A stretch of 18,683 bases of DNA from DASTGO01 sp035719045. Lineage in GTDB: Bacteria; Actinomycetota; Actinomycetes; Actinomycetales; Kineosporiaceae. Made by a program: the position numbers and the translations under genes. Under the pieces are notes generated by a model, which was not told the origin of the DNA, did not search any database, and saw nothing but the letters and a program-made list of their open reading frames with translations. Below, piece after piece: positions 6,753-15,219 of this stretch; position 1 is the first letter of the stretch, and every line of letters starts with the position of its first letter. The stretch lies in assembly GCA_035719045.1 (NCBI GenBank), contig DASTGO010000543.1, positions 1-18,683 on the forward strand, read 5' to 3'.

Positions 6753-8603
6753 ATGGCTGACTCGCGACAGACAGCTGCCGACCGGCCCGGGCGGCGCTAC
6801 GACGTCGTCGTCATCGGCGGCGGCTCCGCCGGGTGCGCCCTGGCGAACCGTCTGTCGGCGGACGGGTCGCGGCAGGTCCTCCTGCTGGAGGCGGGCCGGC
6901 CGGATTCGCTGTGGGACGTCTTCATCCACATGCCCGCGGCGCTGACCTTCCCGATCGGCAGCCGGTTCTACGACTGGAAGTACGAGTCCGACCCCGAGCC
7001 GTACCTGAACGGCCGCCGGGTCTACCACGCGCGCGGCAAGGTGCTCGGCGGGTCCAGCAGCATCAACGGGATGATCTTCCAGCGCGGCAACCCCCTGGAC
7101 TACGAGCGCTGGGGGGCCGACCCGGGCATGCAGACCTGGGACTTCGCGCACTGCCTGCCGTACTTCAAGCGGATGGAGAACTGCCTGGCGGCGCCGGCCG
7201 AGGACCGGCTGCGCGGCCACGGCGGGCCGCTGGTCCTGGAGCGCGGACCGGCCACCAACCCCCTGTTCGGCGCGTTCTTCGAGGCGGTGCAGCAGGCCGG
7301 CTACGGGCTGACCGACGACGTGAACGGGTTCCGCCAGGAGGGGTTCGCCAAGTTCGACCGCAACGTCCACCACGGGCGGCGGCTCTCGGCGGCCCGGGCG
7401 TACCTGCACCCGGTGCTGTCCCGCCCGAACCTGCACCTGCGGACCCGGGCCTACGTCACTCGGGTGCTGTTCAACGGCAACCGGGCGATCGGCGTCGAGG
7501 TGGCCCGCGCCCCGCTGCGGGGCGGCGCGCCGAGGCGGACCGGCTCCGTGGAGCGGATCCTGGCCGACGAGGTGGTCCTGTCCGGAGGGGCGATCAACAG
7601 CCCGCAACTGCTGCAGCTGTCCGGGATCGGGGACGCGGACCTGTTGCGCCCGCTGGGGATCGACGTCGTGCAGCACCTGCCCGGTGTGGGGGAGAACCTG
7701 CAGGACCACCTCGAGGTGTACGTCCAGCACACCAGCCGGCAGCCGGTCTCGATGCAGCCGTACCTGAAGTACCGGTGGTACCCGTGGGTCGGGGCGCAGT
7801 GGCTGTTCGCCCGGCGCGGGCCGGGGGCCACCAACCACTTCGAGGGGGGTGGCTTCGTCCGCAGCAACGACGACGTCGCCTATCCGAACCTGATGTACCA
7901 CTTCCTGCCGATCGCGGTCCGGTACGACGGCACTCGGCCGGCAGGGGACCACGGGTACCAGGTCCATGTCGGGCCGATGTACTCCGACGCCCGCGGCAGC
8001 CTGCGGATCCGTTCCGCGGACCCGGCGGCCAAGCCCTCCATGGTGTTCAACTACCTGTCCACCGACCAGGACCGCCGGGAGTGGGTGGAGGCGATCCGGG
8101 TCACCCGGGAGATCCTCGGGCAGCCGGCCCTGGCCCCGTTCGACGCGGGCGAGGTGTCGCCCGGGCCGCAGGTGAGCACCGACGCGGAGATCCTCGAGTG
8201 GGTGCGCCACGAGGCCGAGACCGCCCTGCACCCCTCCTGCACCTGCCGGATGGGCGTCGACGAACTGTCCGTCGTGGATCCGCTGACGATGCAGGTGCAC
8301 GGCGTGGACGGCCTGCGGGTCGCGGACGCCTCGGTGATGCCCTACGTCACCAACGGGAACATCTACGCGCCGGTGATGATGCTCGCGGAGAAGGCCGCCG
8401 ACCTCATCCTGGGCACCCCGCTGCCGCCGGAGCCGGAGCCCTTCTACCGTCACGCCGGTGGCACCATGCCCGCCCCCGACCCGTCCCGCACCGCCCGGCG
8501 GGAGGGGCGCCCCGGCGGCGGCCAGGGTGAAGGCGCTTCGGGCGCATCGGTTTGCGTCGACCTCCGGGACGCTCCGGTGGTGGCTCCCGGGGAGGTGACG
8601 TGA
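6753..8603 (+). CDS. GMC-family FAD oxidoreductase, choline dehydrogenase-like
   Basis: This flavoenzyme probably oxidises an alcohol. The closest family by motif is BetA choline dehydrogenase (choline to betaine aldehyde). The 616-residue product has the FAD dinucleotide fold VVVIGGGSAGCALANRL at about 16-34, the first GMC signature GKVLGGSSSINGMIFQRG near 95, the second signature SGGAINSPQLLQLSGIG, and the active-site pair His493 (HPSCTCRMG) and Asn534/536 (TNGNIYAP). BetA is usually about 550-560 residues. The excess here is mainly a low-complexity Gly/Pro/Arg tail after about residue 566. ATG 6753 follows GAAAGGGA by 9 nt. Its TGA overlaps the next gene by one base, so they form an operon. 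Motifs alone do not settle the substrate; other alcohols or polyethylene glycol are possible. Confidence 0.87.
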   Translation: MADSRQTAADRPGRRYDVVVIGGGSAGCALANRLSADGSRQVLLLEAGRPDSLWDVFIHMPAALTFPIGSRFYDWKYESDPEPYLNGRRVYHARGKVLGGSSSINGMIFQRGNPLDYERWGADPGMQTWDFAHCLPYFKRMENCLAAPAEDRLRGHGGPLVLERGPATNPLFGAFFEAVQQAGYGLTDDVNGFRQEGFAKFDRNVHHGRRLSAARAYLHPVLSRPNLHLRTRAYVTRVLFNGNRAIGVEVARAPLRGGAPRRTGSVERILADEVVLSGGAINSPQLLQLSGIGDADLLRPLGIDVVQHLPGVGENLQDHLEVYVQHTSRQPVSMQPYLKYRWYPWVGAQWLFARRGPGATNHFEGGGFVRSNDDVAYPNLMYHFLPIAVRYDGTRPAGDHGYQVHVGPMYSDARGSLRIRSADPAAKPSMVFNYLSTDQDRREWVEAIRVTREILGQPALAPFDAGEVSPGPQVSTDAEILEWVRHEAETALHPSCTCRMGVDELSVVDPLTMQVHGVDGLRVADASVMPYVTNGNIYAPVMMLAEKAADLILGTPLPPEPEPFYRHAGGTMPAPDPSRTARREGRPGGGQGEGASGASVCVDLRDAPVVAPGEVT

Positions 8604-9454
8604 TGGCGGCGCAGCCGCCGGCCGGCCGGCGGACGGAGGTGCTGCGACTGCTGAGAGCCGCGCGCTACGAGGTGATCCCGGCCAGGACCATCGAGGAGAA
8701 GGTGGTCGCCGGCGTCCCGCGGGACGTTCCGGTCACGGTCACCGCCTCCCCGGCGAAGGGGCTGGAGGCCACCGTCGACCTCGCCGTCCGGCTGGCCGGG
8801 CACGGGTTCAGTGTCGTCCCGCACGTGTCGGCCCGCCTGCTGCGGGACGGCGCGCACCTGGCCGACGTGGTGTCCCGGCTGCGCGAGGCAGGGATCGACG
8901 ACGTGTTCATGCCCGCCGGGGACGCCGATCCGCCGGCGGGGGTGTACGACGCGGCGCTCCCGGCCCTGGTGGACCTGACCGCGCTCGGCAGCCCGTTCTC
9001 CCGGGTCGGGATCACCGGGTACCCGGAGAGCCACCCCTCGATCGACGACGACGTCACCGTCCAGGCCATGTGGGACAAGCGGTTCCATGCCACGTATATC
9101 GTCAGCAACCTCTGTTTCGACCCGGGCGCCATCGCCTCCTGGGTGAAGCGGGTGCGCCGCCGCGGGGTCACCCTGCCGATCCAGCTCGGGATCGCCGGTC
9201 CGGTCGAGCGGACCAAGCTGCTGTCCATGGCCACCAAGGTCGGGGTCGGGCAGTCCACGAAGTTCCTCACCGACCATGCGTCCTGGTTCGCCCGGATCTT
9301 CGCCCCCGGGTACTCCCCGGAACACCTGCTGGGCAAGGTGTCCCGCGAGGCGGGCGGTCCGGGGTACGCCCTCGCCGGGCTACACGTGTTCACCTTCAAC
9401 CAGGTCGCGGAGACCGAGGCCTGGCGGCAGGAGCTCATCGCGGCGCACGCCTGA
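8603..9454 (+). CDS. Short methylenetetrahydrofolate reductase-like protein
   Basis: A 283-residue TIM-barrel protein related to MetF (5,10-methylene-THF to 5-methyl-THF). By-eye alignment with E. coli MetF gives YEVIP with Glu23 at the catalytic Glu28 position, VPHVSARLL for APHLTC, MPAGDADPP for LRGDLPP (Asp120 kept), GITGYPESHP for AAYPEVHP, and a C-terminal LHVFTFNQV for FHFYTLNRA. The segment VSNLCFD replaces TQFFFD, so the Gln183 position appears to be Asn. Start ATG 8603 overlaps the GMC stop (TGATG) with GGAGGTG 5 nt upstream, so translation is coupled. GTG 8600 is also in frame. The GMC pairing suggests use of one-carbon units from betaine demethylation (inference). It may be a non-canonical reductase or a methylene-THF-binding enzyme of another activity. 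Confidence 0.78.
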   Translation: MAAQPPAGRRTEVLRLLRAARYEVIPARTIEEKVVAGVPRDVPVTVTASPAKGLEATVDLAVRLAGHGFSVVPHVSARLLRDGAHLADVVSRLREAGIDDVFMPAGDADPPAGVYDAALPALVDLTALGSPFSRVGITGYPESHPSIDDDVTVQAMWDKRFHATYIVSNLCFDPGAIASWVKRVRRRGVTLPIQLGIAGPVERTKLLSMATKVGVGQSTKFLTDHASWFARIFAPGYSPEHLLGKVSREAGGPGYALAGLHVFTFNQVAETEAWRQELIAAHA

Positions 9455-9485
9455 TCTCCAGCGGCCGGCCTCGCGCGATCGGACC

Positions 9486-9525
9486 GGCGGCGCCCCGGCT
9501 GTCCCCGTGCGGCCGGGGCGTCGCC
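9486..9525 (+). terminator. Strong terminator hairpin after the GMC-MTHFR operon
   Basis: A 14-bp stem with one G-U wobble (GGCGGCGCCCCGGC with GCCGGGGCGTCGCC) encloses a 12-nt loop containing CCCC. It lies about 30 nt after the stop at 9454. It insulates the operon from the iron-box region. There is no T-run. Confidence 0.65.
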
Positions 9526-9579
9526 ATGTCCTGACCGTCCTTCCTGGACCGGGACAGGGTCGGTGTCTCGGCCGGAAAT

Positions 9580-9598
9580 TCAGGTTAGCCTCACCTCG
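9580..9598. promoter_or_regulatory. DtxR/IdeR-type iron box
   Basis: TCAGGTTAGCCTCACCTCG matches the classical DtxR consensus (TTAGGTTAGCCTAACCTAA) at 15 of 19 positions, including the whole central GGTTAGCCT core and the ACCT half-site. Fe2+-loaded DtxR/IdeR binds such sites as two dimers. The nearest downstream gene on either strand is the multicopper oxidase, 315 nt away. The site could repress a transcript starting around 9600, or, being well upstream of a possible promoter at 9776, activate in iron-replete cells as IdeR does for iron-storage genes. Confidence 0.7.
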
Positions 9599-9912
9599 GA
9601 AACGTTCCTTGCGCAATCGTCAAAGAAAGGCTTGCCTGCATTACGGAGTGCATGCGAAGGGTCACCAGAAGCCGAAGATTACGGGTTACGGCTACGCATG
9701 ACGGTTTTCTCATCTTCTCTCATCAAGACCGAGAAACGGCCTCTGACCTGCATCAACACTATCCCCCTGGCATGTTTGACAACAAACGATCTTTGTAATC
9801 TGGACCACAGGACGGCAACTCTTCGTGACATGGTCCCCGACGAAGAGCTATCGCCCGCCGGACCTGGTGACGTGTCCCGGCGGGCAATTCGGGGAGACGC
9901 GAGGGGCTACGG
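9599..9912 (+). other. AT-richer leader/promoter region of the multicopper oxidase gene
   Basis: This 314-nt stretch, especially 9600-9830, is clearly lower in GC than the rest of the window and contains no convincing gene. It holds a perfect 8-mer palindrome TTGCGCAA (9609-9616) and a consensus -35 hexamer TTGACA at 9776-9781, but only a TAATCT at a short 14-nt spacing as a possible -10. Next to it ACAAA (9782-9786) and TTTGT (9792-9796) form a small inverted repeat. The structured leader at 9802-9885 and the ribosome site GAGGGG (9901-9906) follow. Low GC may reflect promoter/regulatory function or recent acquisition. Confidence 0.5.
9802..9885 (+). promoter_or_regulatory. Structured 5' leader: possible pseudoknot plus hairpin before the MCO start
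   Basis: Three pairings are perfect: GGACCA (9802-9807) with TGGTCC (9831-9836); CTCTTCGT (9819-9826) with ACGAAGAG (9840-9847); and GCCCGCCGG (9853-9861) with CCGGCGGGC (9877-9885). The first two interleave, so they form either an H-type pseudoknot or two exclusive states. The loops of the second and third stems share a motif, GTGACATGGTCCC at 9825-9837 and GTGACGTGTCCC at 9867-9878. The last stem ends 15 nt before the ribosome site. It matches no riboswitch class I can name. Confidence 0.4.
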
Positions 9913-12900
9913 ATGAAGTGGAAATTCGTGCCGGGGCTGATCGTCCTGGCGCTGTTCGCGGGGTTGCTGGCCCGCGGCACATTCAGTCCGGCGAAGGACG
10001 GTGCCTATCGCGCGGCCGTGGTCGCCGCGACCCAGCACCAGCACGCCAGCCAGGCCTCCGCGGCGAGTTCGTCCGGGGCCGGCGGGGCGTCCGGGGCCGG
10101 CGGGGCGTCCGGGACCGGCAAGACCGCAACGGGCAAGTCCAACGCCCCGAGTGCTGCCATCAAGGGCGCGGTCAGCGGCACGGCCGGCAAGACCACGGCC
10201 GGCAAGCCCGCGGCCGGCAAGCCCGCGGCCGGCGGCACGGCCGGCTCGGCGGCTCCCGCCCCGGACCCGATGAAGGCCAAGAAGGACACGGTCCAGGCCA
10301 AGAACTCCAAGTTCATCACGCCGCAGCAGCGGCAGGACGCGGCCAAGCGCGCGGCGGCCAAGGGCTTCAAGCCGCTCGCCCCGACCGCGGAGAACCTCAA
10401 GGCCGCCAAGATGGCCCTGCAGACCGCGAAGAACACGAAGAAGGCCGCGGGCAAGGTCGGCGTCCAGGCGGCGCAGGGACTGAGCGCCACCGCCGCGGGG
10501 ATGGCCGCGATGGGCGACCCCACCCCGCACTACTTCGGACCTTTCGCGAACTACGCCAACAGCCCCCTGCACCTGCCGGATGCCCTGGTGGCGATCAACG
10601 CCGTCACCGGTGACCCCGGGACGGGTGCCACGGCGACCGCCACCGTCGACGCGAACGGCGTGATCACCGCGATCAACGTGACCAACGGCGGATCCGGCTA
10701 CGTGGCCGCCCCGGACGTGGTCATCACCACCGTGGCGGGCGGTGGTTCCGGCGCCTCCGCCACGGCCACCGTCGACGCCAACGGCAAGGTCAGCGCGATC
10801 ACCGTGGTCAACGGTGGCACCGGCTACCTGACCCCGGGGATCAAGAAGTTCGTCGACACCCTCCCCGGGCTGACCGAGGCCGGCAAGAACGACCTGGGCC
10901 AGTACATCCCGGTCGCCCAGCCGGACACCACGACCTACCCCGGCTCGGACTACTACGAGATCGCCGTCGTCGAGTACACCGAGAAGCTGCACCGCGACCT
11001 GCCGCCGACCAAGCTGCGCGGCTACGTCCAGCTGTCCACGTCGGTGATCCCCGGCAAGCAGGCCCCGCTGAGCTACCTCGACGGGACCCCGATCACGTTG
11101 AACGGCAAGCAGGTGCTGGCGGTCGACGTGCCGCACTACCTCGGCCCGGTGATCACCGCGACCAAGGACCGGCCGACCCGGATCCTGTTCCGCAACCTGC
11201 TGCCGACCGGCACCAAGGGCGACCTGTTCCTGCCCGTCGACGCGTCCCTGATGGGTTCCGGGATGGGCCCGAACATGGTGGACGCCAACGGCCAGATGAT
11301 GACCGAGAAGGACCCGCTCAGCCCGATGTGCGAGGCGTCCCCGAAGCCCGCCGGGTGCTACACCGAGAACCGCGCCACCCTGCACCTGCACGGCGGGGTC
11401 ACCCCGTGGATCAGCGACGGCACGCCGCACCAGTGGATCACCCCGGCCGGGGAGAACACCGACTACCCCAAGGGCGTCAGCGTCACGAATGTGCCGGACA
11501 TGCCGGACCCGGGCCCGGGTGCGCAGACCTTCTTCTACACCAACCAGCAGTCCGCGCGGCTGATGTTCTACCACGACCACTCGTGGGGCATCACCCGGCT
11601 CAACGTGTACTCCGGTGAGGCCGCCGGCTACGTCATCACCGACGACGCCGAGAAGAAGCTCGTCACCGACGGCGTCATCCCCGGCGCCGCGGACACCGTC
11701 CCGCTGGTGATCCAGGACAAGACCTTCGTGCCCGGCCCGGAGCAGCTGGCGCTGGAGGACCCGACCTGGAACAGCTCCAAGTGGGGCGGCTTCGGGCAGC
11801 TGTGGGCCCCGCACGTGTACATGACCCAGCAGAACCCGGGCGACGCCTCCGGCGTGAACCCGTTCGGGCGCTGGGCGTACGGGCCGTGGTTCTGGCCGCC
11901 GATCACCGCGAAGAGCGGGCCGCGGCCCAACCCGTACTTCGACAAGAACTGTGACGCCGCGGTGACCTGGTGCGAGCCGAACGTCATCCCCGGCACTCCG
12001 CACAACTCGGTCGGCATGGAGGCGTTCAACGACACGCCGGTGGTCAACGGCACCGTCTACCCGACGATGACCGTCGACCCGAAGACCTACCGGCTGCGCA
12101 TCCTCAACGCCGCCAACGACCGGCACTGGAACCTGCAGTGGTACCAGGCCGACGCGACCGGCACCGAGGTGGCGCTCAAGGCCGCGGAACTGGCTGCGGC
12201 GCAGACCGACCCGCAGGTCTTCCCGACCCCGGACACCGCGCTCAGCCCGGCGGGCCCGAGCTGGGTGCAGATCGGCACCGAGGGCGGCTTCCTGCCGACC
12301 CCGGCGGTGGTCCCGAACCAGCCGATCACGTGGGTCACCGACAAGACGGCGTTCAACTTCGGCAACGTCGACAAGCACGCCCTGCTGCTGGGTCCGGCCG
12401 AGCGGGCGGACACCATCGTCGACTTCTCGAAGTACGCCGGGAAGACGCTGATCCTGTACAACGACGCGCCGGCACAGTTCCCGGGTCGTGACCCGCGGTA
12501 CGACTACTACACCGACGCGCCGGACATGACCGCCACGGGTGGGGCCCCGAAGACCCCCGCGGGCTACGGCCCGAACACCCGGACGATCATGCAGATCAAG
12601 GTCTCGGCCACCGCGGCAGCGACGCCGTTCGACATGGCCAAGCTCAATGCGGCGTTCGCCCACCACACCGACGCCACCGGGGCCAAGGCGGGGGTCTTCG
12701 AGACCTCGCAGAACCCGATCATCGTCGGCCAGGGTGCCTACAACACCGCGCTGGGCACGACGTTCCGTAGCGCAGCCCCGAACGACGGGTTCGCGCGGAT
12801 CAGCGACACCAGCCTGACCTTCGACACCCTGGCCGGTGCACCGCTGACGATGCCCTTGCAGCCCAAGGCCATCCAGGACGAGCAGGGCGAGGCGTTCGAC

Positions 12901-15210
12901 CCCGATTACGGCCGGATGATGGCGGAGCTGGGGTTGACCAAACCCAACCCCGCCAACCAGGGCCGGAACGCGGCGATGATCCTCTACCCGTACGTGAACC
13001 CGGTCAGCGAGATCATGGACGGGGTCACGGACGCCACACCGATCACCACCGCCTCGGACGGCACACAGATCTGGAAGATCACCCACAACGGGATCGACAC
13101 CCACCCGGTGCACTTCCACCTGTTCGACGTCCAGGTGATCAACCGGGTCGGCTGGGACGGCCAGATCCGCAAGCCGGACGCCAACGAGCTGGGCTGGAAG
13201 GACACCCTGCGGGTCAACCCGCTGGAGGACACGATCATCGCGATGCGACCGATCGTGCCCAAGACGCCGTTCGGTCTGACCGACAGCGTCCGGCCGCTCA
13301 ACCCGATGGCCCCGATCGGTTCCACGGCGATGTTCAACAACATCGACGCCAACGGGAACCCGATCGCCCCGCCGATCACCAACAAGGTGGTCAACTACGG
13401 CTGGGAGTACGTCTGGCACTGCCACATCCTCGGACACGAGGAGATGGACATGATGCGGCCGGTGATCCTCAACGTCGCCCGCCAGTTGCCGGACGCACCC
13501 GTGGTCACCATCGACCCGAACAGTCCGACGGTGCTGACCTGGACGGACGGAACCCCGGTGACCCCGAGCCTGGGCACCAGCTGGGGCAACCCGAAGAACG
13601 AGGTCGGGTACCGGATCGAGCGGGCACCGCTCAACGGCAACACGGTCGGCACGTACGCCCAGATCGGGACGGCACTCGCCAACCAGACGACGTACACGGA
13701 CACCACCGCGGTGGCCGGCACCAGCTACTCGTACCGGGTGATCGCCTGGAACGCCGCCGGTGACGCCGCGTCCGGGGACGCCGTGCCGCCGGGCCCGCCG
13801 GCCACGCCGACCGGCCTGACCGCCTCGGTCGGTGCCGCCGGTCCCGCGCCGGCGTCGGTCGCCCTGGCCTGGACCGGTTCGCCGGGGGCCACCGGGTACG
13901 TCGTCGAGCGCTCCACCGACGCCAACTTCACGACCAAGGTGCAGGTGGCGACGGGCGTGACCACGATCCAGTACAGCGACACGACTGCGCCGGTGGCGAC
14001 GCAGCTGTGGTACCGGGTCGCGGCACAGAACACCTACGGCACCTCTGGGTGGTCGAACACCGCCACGGTGACCACTCCGGGGGTGGTGCTCGCGGCGCCG
14101 ACCCTGGCCGGCAACATGAACGGCACCTCGGCGTTCCTGTCCTGGTCCGCCTCGCCGAACGCGGCGTCCTACCTGCTCACCCGGGCCGAGGACACCGCCT
14201 TCACGGTGGGCATCAACCAGGTGACCGTGACCGGTGCGACGTCCTTCACCGACACCACGCAGGCGACCGGCAAGGCGTACTACTACCGGGTCGAGGCCGT
14301 GAACCAGTGGACGACGAGCATGCCGTCCAACACGGTTGCGCTGGGTCTGCAGCTGCCGGCACCGACCGGGGTCACCACGACGGTGTCCACCAGTTGGCCG
14401 CTGACGGTCACGATCGGCTGGACGGCCTCGGCGGGGGCGCAGGGTGCGGTGATCCAGCGGTCCACCGACCCGGCGTTCGGCACCTCGGTCAGCTTCAACG
14501 TCAACGGTCCGGTGCCGACGTTCGTCGACATCACGGTGACGCCGTCGACGACGTACTACTACCGGGTGCAGTCCACCGGGGTCGGTGCTCCGTCGAACTG
14601 GTCCGCATCGGCGACGGCGGTCACGCCGGCGATCCCGCTGGTCCAGGTCACCGGGCTCACCGGGACGATCGCGACCGCCGCACCGGCCGGTGTGGTCCTC
14701 GCCTGGGGTGGCCAGCCCTGGGCGGCCGGATATGAGGTGCAGCGGGCCACCAACAACCGCTTCACCACGGGCCTGACCACCTGGGTCACCGGGCTGCCGA
14801 CCTACACCGACACCACGGCCAAGGCCGGAACCCGGTACTTCTACCGGGTTCGGGCCACCCAGCCGCTGGTGAACGGGGCCTGGTCGGCGACCGTCACGGT
14901 CACTCCGGCCTTGCCGCAGCGGCCGGCCAGCCTGACCCTCACCCCCGCCGCGGCGGGTCCGGGCCAGGCGACGGTCTCGCTCACCTGGGTGCAGACCGCA
15001 ACTCCGCCGGTCGGAGGGTTCGTCATCCAGCGGGCGACGAACACCGCCTTCACCACGGGGCTGACCACGGTCGCCACGCTGCCGGGGAACGCGACGACGT
15101 TCACCGACACGGGGCTGGCCCGCAACACCCGGTACTACTACCGGATCGCGGCCACCAACTCCTACGGGCAGACCGGTTGGAGGACGGCCAACACCCGCAC
15201 CCCGGTCTGA
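9913..15210 (+). CDS. Giant secreted multicopper oxidase with C-terminal fibronectin type III array
   Basis: The product has 1765 residues. The order is: signal peptide or anchor (MKWK then a hydrophobic core to about residue 20); Ala/Gly/Lys-rich low-complexity linker with DNA repeats (about 40-120); helical basic segment (about 120-200); two GGSGY-type beta repeats (about 237-303, ATATVDANG...TNGGSGY); and the multicopper oxidase core. All copper motifs are present: HLHG (His491, His493), YHDHSWG (His554, His556), HPVHFH (His1064, 1067, 1069) and HCHILGHEEMDM (His1169, Cys1170, His1171, His1175; likely axial Met1180). From about 1186 to the end there are about six fibronectin type III-like domains with YYYRV-type strands. 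The core is far longer than CotA-type laccases (about 500 residues). Large MCOs of this kind are linked to extracellular Mn/Fe oxidation or metal reduction (OmpB of Geobacter is a partial analogue), but the substrate is unproven. No sortase or other C-terminal anchor is visible. ATG 9913 has GAGGGG 6 nt upstream. Confidence 0.9.
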   Translation: MKWKFVPGLIVLALFAGLLARGTFSPAKDGAYRAAVVAATQHQHASQASAASSSGAGGASGAGGASGTGKTATGKSNAPSAAIKGAVSGTAGKTTAGKPAAGKPAAGGTAGSAAPAPDPMKAKKDTVQAKNSKFITPQQRQDAAKRAAAKGFKPLAPTAENLKAAKMALQTAKNTKKAAGKVGVQAAQGLSATAAGMAAMGDPTPHYFGPFANYANSPLHLPDALVAINAVTGDPGTGATATATVDANGVITAINVTNGGSGYVAAPDVVITTVAGGGSGASATATVDANGKVSAITVVNGGTGYLTPGIKKFVDTLPGLTEAGKNDLGQYIPVAQPDTTTYPGSDYYEIAVVEYTEKLHRDLPPTKLRGYVQLSTSVIPGKQAPLSYLDGTPITLNGKQVLAVDVPHYLGPVITATKDRPTRILFRNLLPTGTKGDLFLPVDASLMGSGMGPNMVDANGQMMTEKDPLSPMCEASPKPAGCYTENRATLHLHGGVTPWISDGTPHQWITPAGENTDYPKGVSVTNVPDMPDPGPGAQTFFYTNQQSARLMFYHDHSWGITRLNVYSGEAAGYVITDDAEKKLVTDGVIPGAADTVPLVIQDKTFVPGPEQLALEDPTWNSSKWGGFGQLWAPHVYMTQQNPGDASGVNPFGRWAYGPWFWPPITAKSGPRPNPYFDKNCDAAVTWCEPNVIPGTPHNSVGMEAFNDTPVVNGTVYPTMTVDPKTYRLRILNAANDRHWNLQWYQADATGTEVALKAAELAAAQTDPQVFPTPDTALSPAGPSWVQIGTEGGFLPTPAVVPNQPITWVTDKTAFNFGNVDKHALLLGPAERADTIVDFSKYAGKTLILYNDAPAQFPGRDPRYDYYTDAPDMTATGGAPKTPAGYGPNTRTIMQIKVSATAAATPFDMAKLNAAFAHHTDATGAKAGVFETSQNPIIVGQGAYNTALGTTFRSAAPNDGFARISDTSLTFDTLAGAPLTMPLQPKAIQDEQGEAFDPDYGRMMAELGLTKPNPANQGRNAAMILYPYVNPVSEIMDGVTDATPITTASDGTQIWKITHNGIDTHPVHFHLFDVQVINRVGWDGQIRKPDANELGWKDTLRVNPLEDTIIAMRPIVPKTPFGLTDSVRPLNPMAPIGSTAMFNNIDANGNPIAPPITNKVVNYGWEYVWHCHILGHEEMDMMRPVILNVARQLPDAPVVTIDPNSPTVLTWTDGTPVTPSLGTSWGNPKNEVGYRIERAPLNGNTVGTYAQIGTALANQTTYTDTTAVAGTSYSYRVIAWNAAGDAASGDAVPPGPPATPTGLTASVGAAGPAPASVALAWTGSPGATGYVVERSTDANFTTKVQVATGVTTIQYSDTTAPVATQLWYRVAAQNTYGTSGWSNTATVTTPGVVLAAPTLAGNMNGTSAFLSWSASPNAASYLLTRAEDTAFTVGINQVTVTGATSFTDTTQATGKAYYYRVEAVNQWTTSMPSNTVALGLQLPAPTGVTTTVSTSWPLTVTIGWTASAGAQGAVIQRSTDPAFGTSVSFNVNGPVPTFVDITVTPSTTYYYRVQSTGVGAPSNWSASATAVTPAIPLVQVTGLTGTIATAAPAGVVLAWGGQPWAAGYEVQRATNNRFTTGLTTWVTGLPTYTDTTAKAGTRYFYRVRATQPLVNGAWSATVTVTPALPQRPASLTLTPAAAGPGQATVSLTWVQTATPPVGGFVIQRATNTAFTTGLTTVATLPGNATTFTDTGLARNTRYYYRIAATNSYGQTGWRTANTRTPV
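10072..10241 (+). repeat. In-frame DNA tandem repeats coding the MCO linker
   Basis: An 18-nt unit (TCCGGGGCCGGCGGGGCG) is perfect at 10072-10089 and 10090-10107, with a degenerate third copy to 10125. It encodes SGAGGA-type repeats. A second set with a 15-nt period (GGCCGGCAAGCCCGC type) starts at 10182, 10197, 10212 and 10227, encoding AGKPA/AGKTT units. Both periods are multiples of 3, so copy-number change would alter linker length without frameshift. Confidence 0.8.
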
Positions 15211-15219
15211 CCGGGTGCC

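Noticed and set aside
6507..8453. Upstream extension of the chemoreceptor frame on the minus strand, which stays open for almost 2 kb
   Set aside because: It runs antisense to the GMC gene and has no domain content. The ATG at 6506 has a good ribosome site and precedes the first recognisable residues of the protein.
9609..9616. TTGCGCAA palindrome near the iron box
   Set aside because: An 8-bp palindrome alone is too short to call as an operator; it is recorded only as part of the leader region.
9652..9798. A 48-codon + strand frame in the leader (ATG 9652, TAA 9796-9798) after GGAG
   Set aside because: Ribosome-site spacing is only 3 nt, the peptide is basic and featureless, and the stop overlaps promoter-like sequence. 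A leader peptide cannot be excluded but is not supported.
9563..9916. A 117-codon + strand frame that ends overlapping the MCO start codon (ATGA)
   Set aside because: Its start lies just before and includes the iron box, its codon use does not show the G/C-ending bias of local genes, and the translation resembles no protein. The overlap is tempting but probably accidental.
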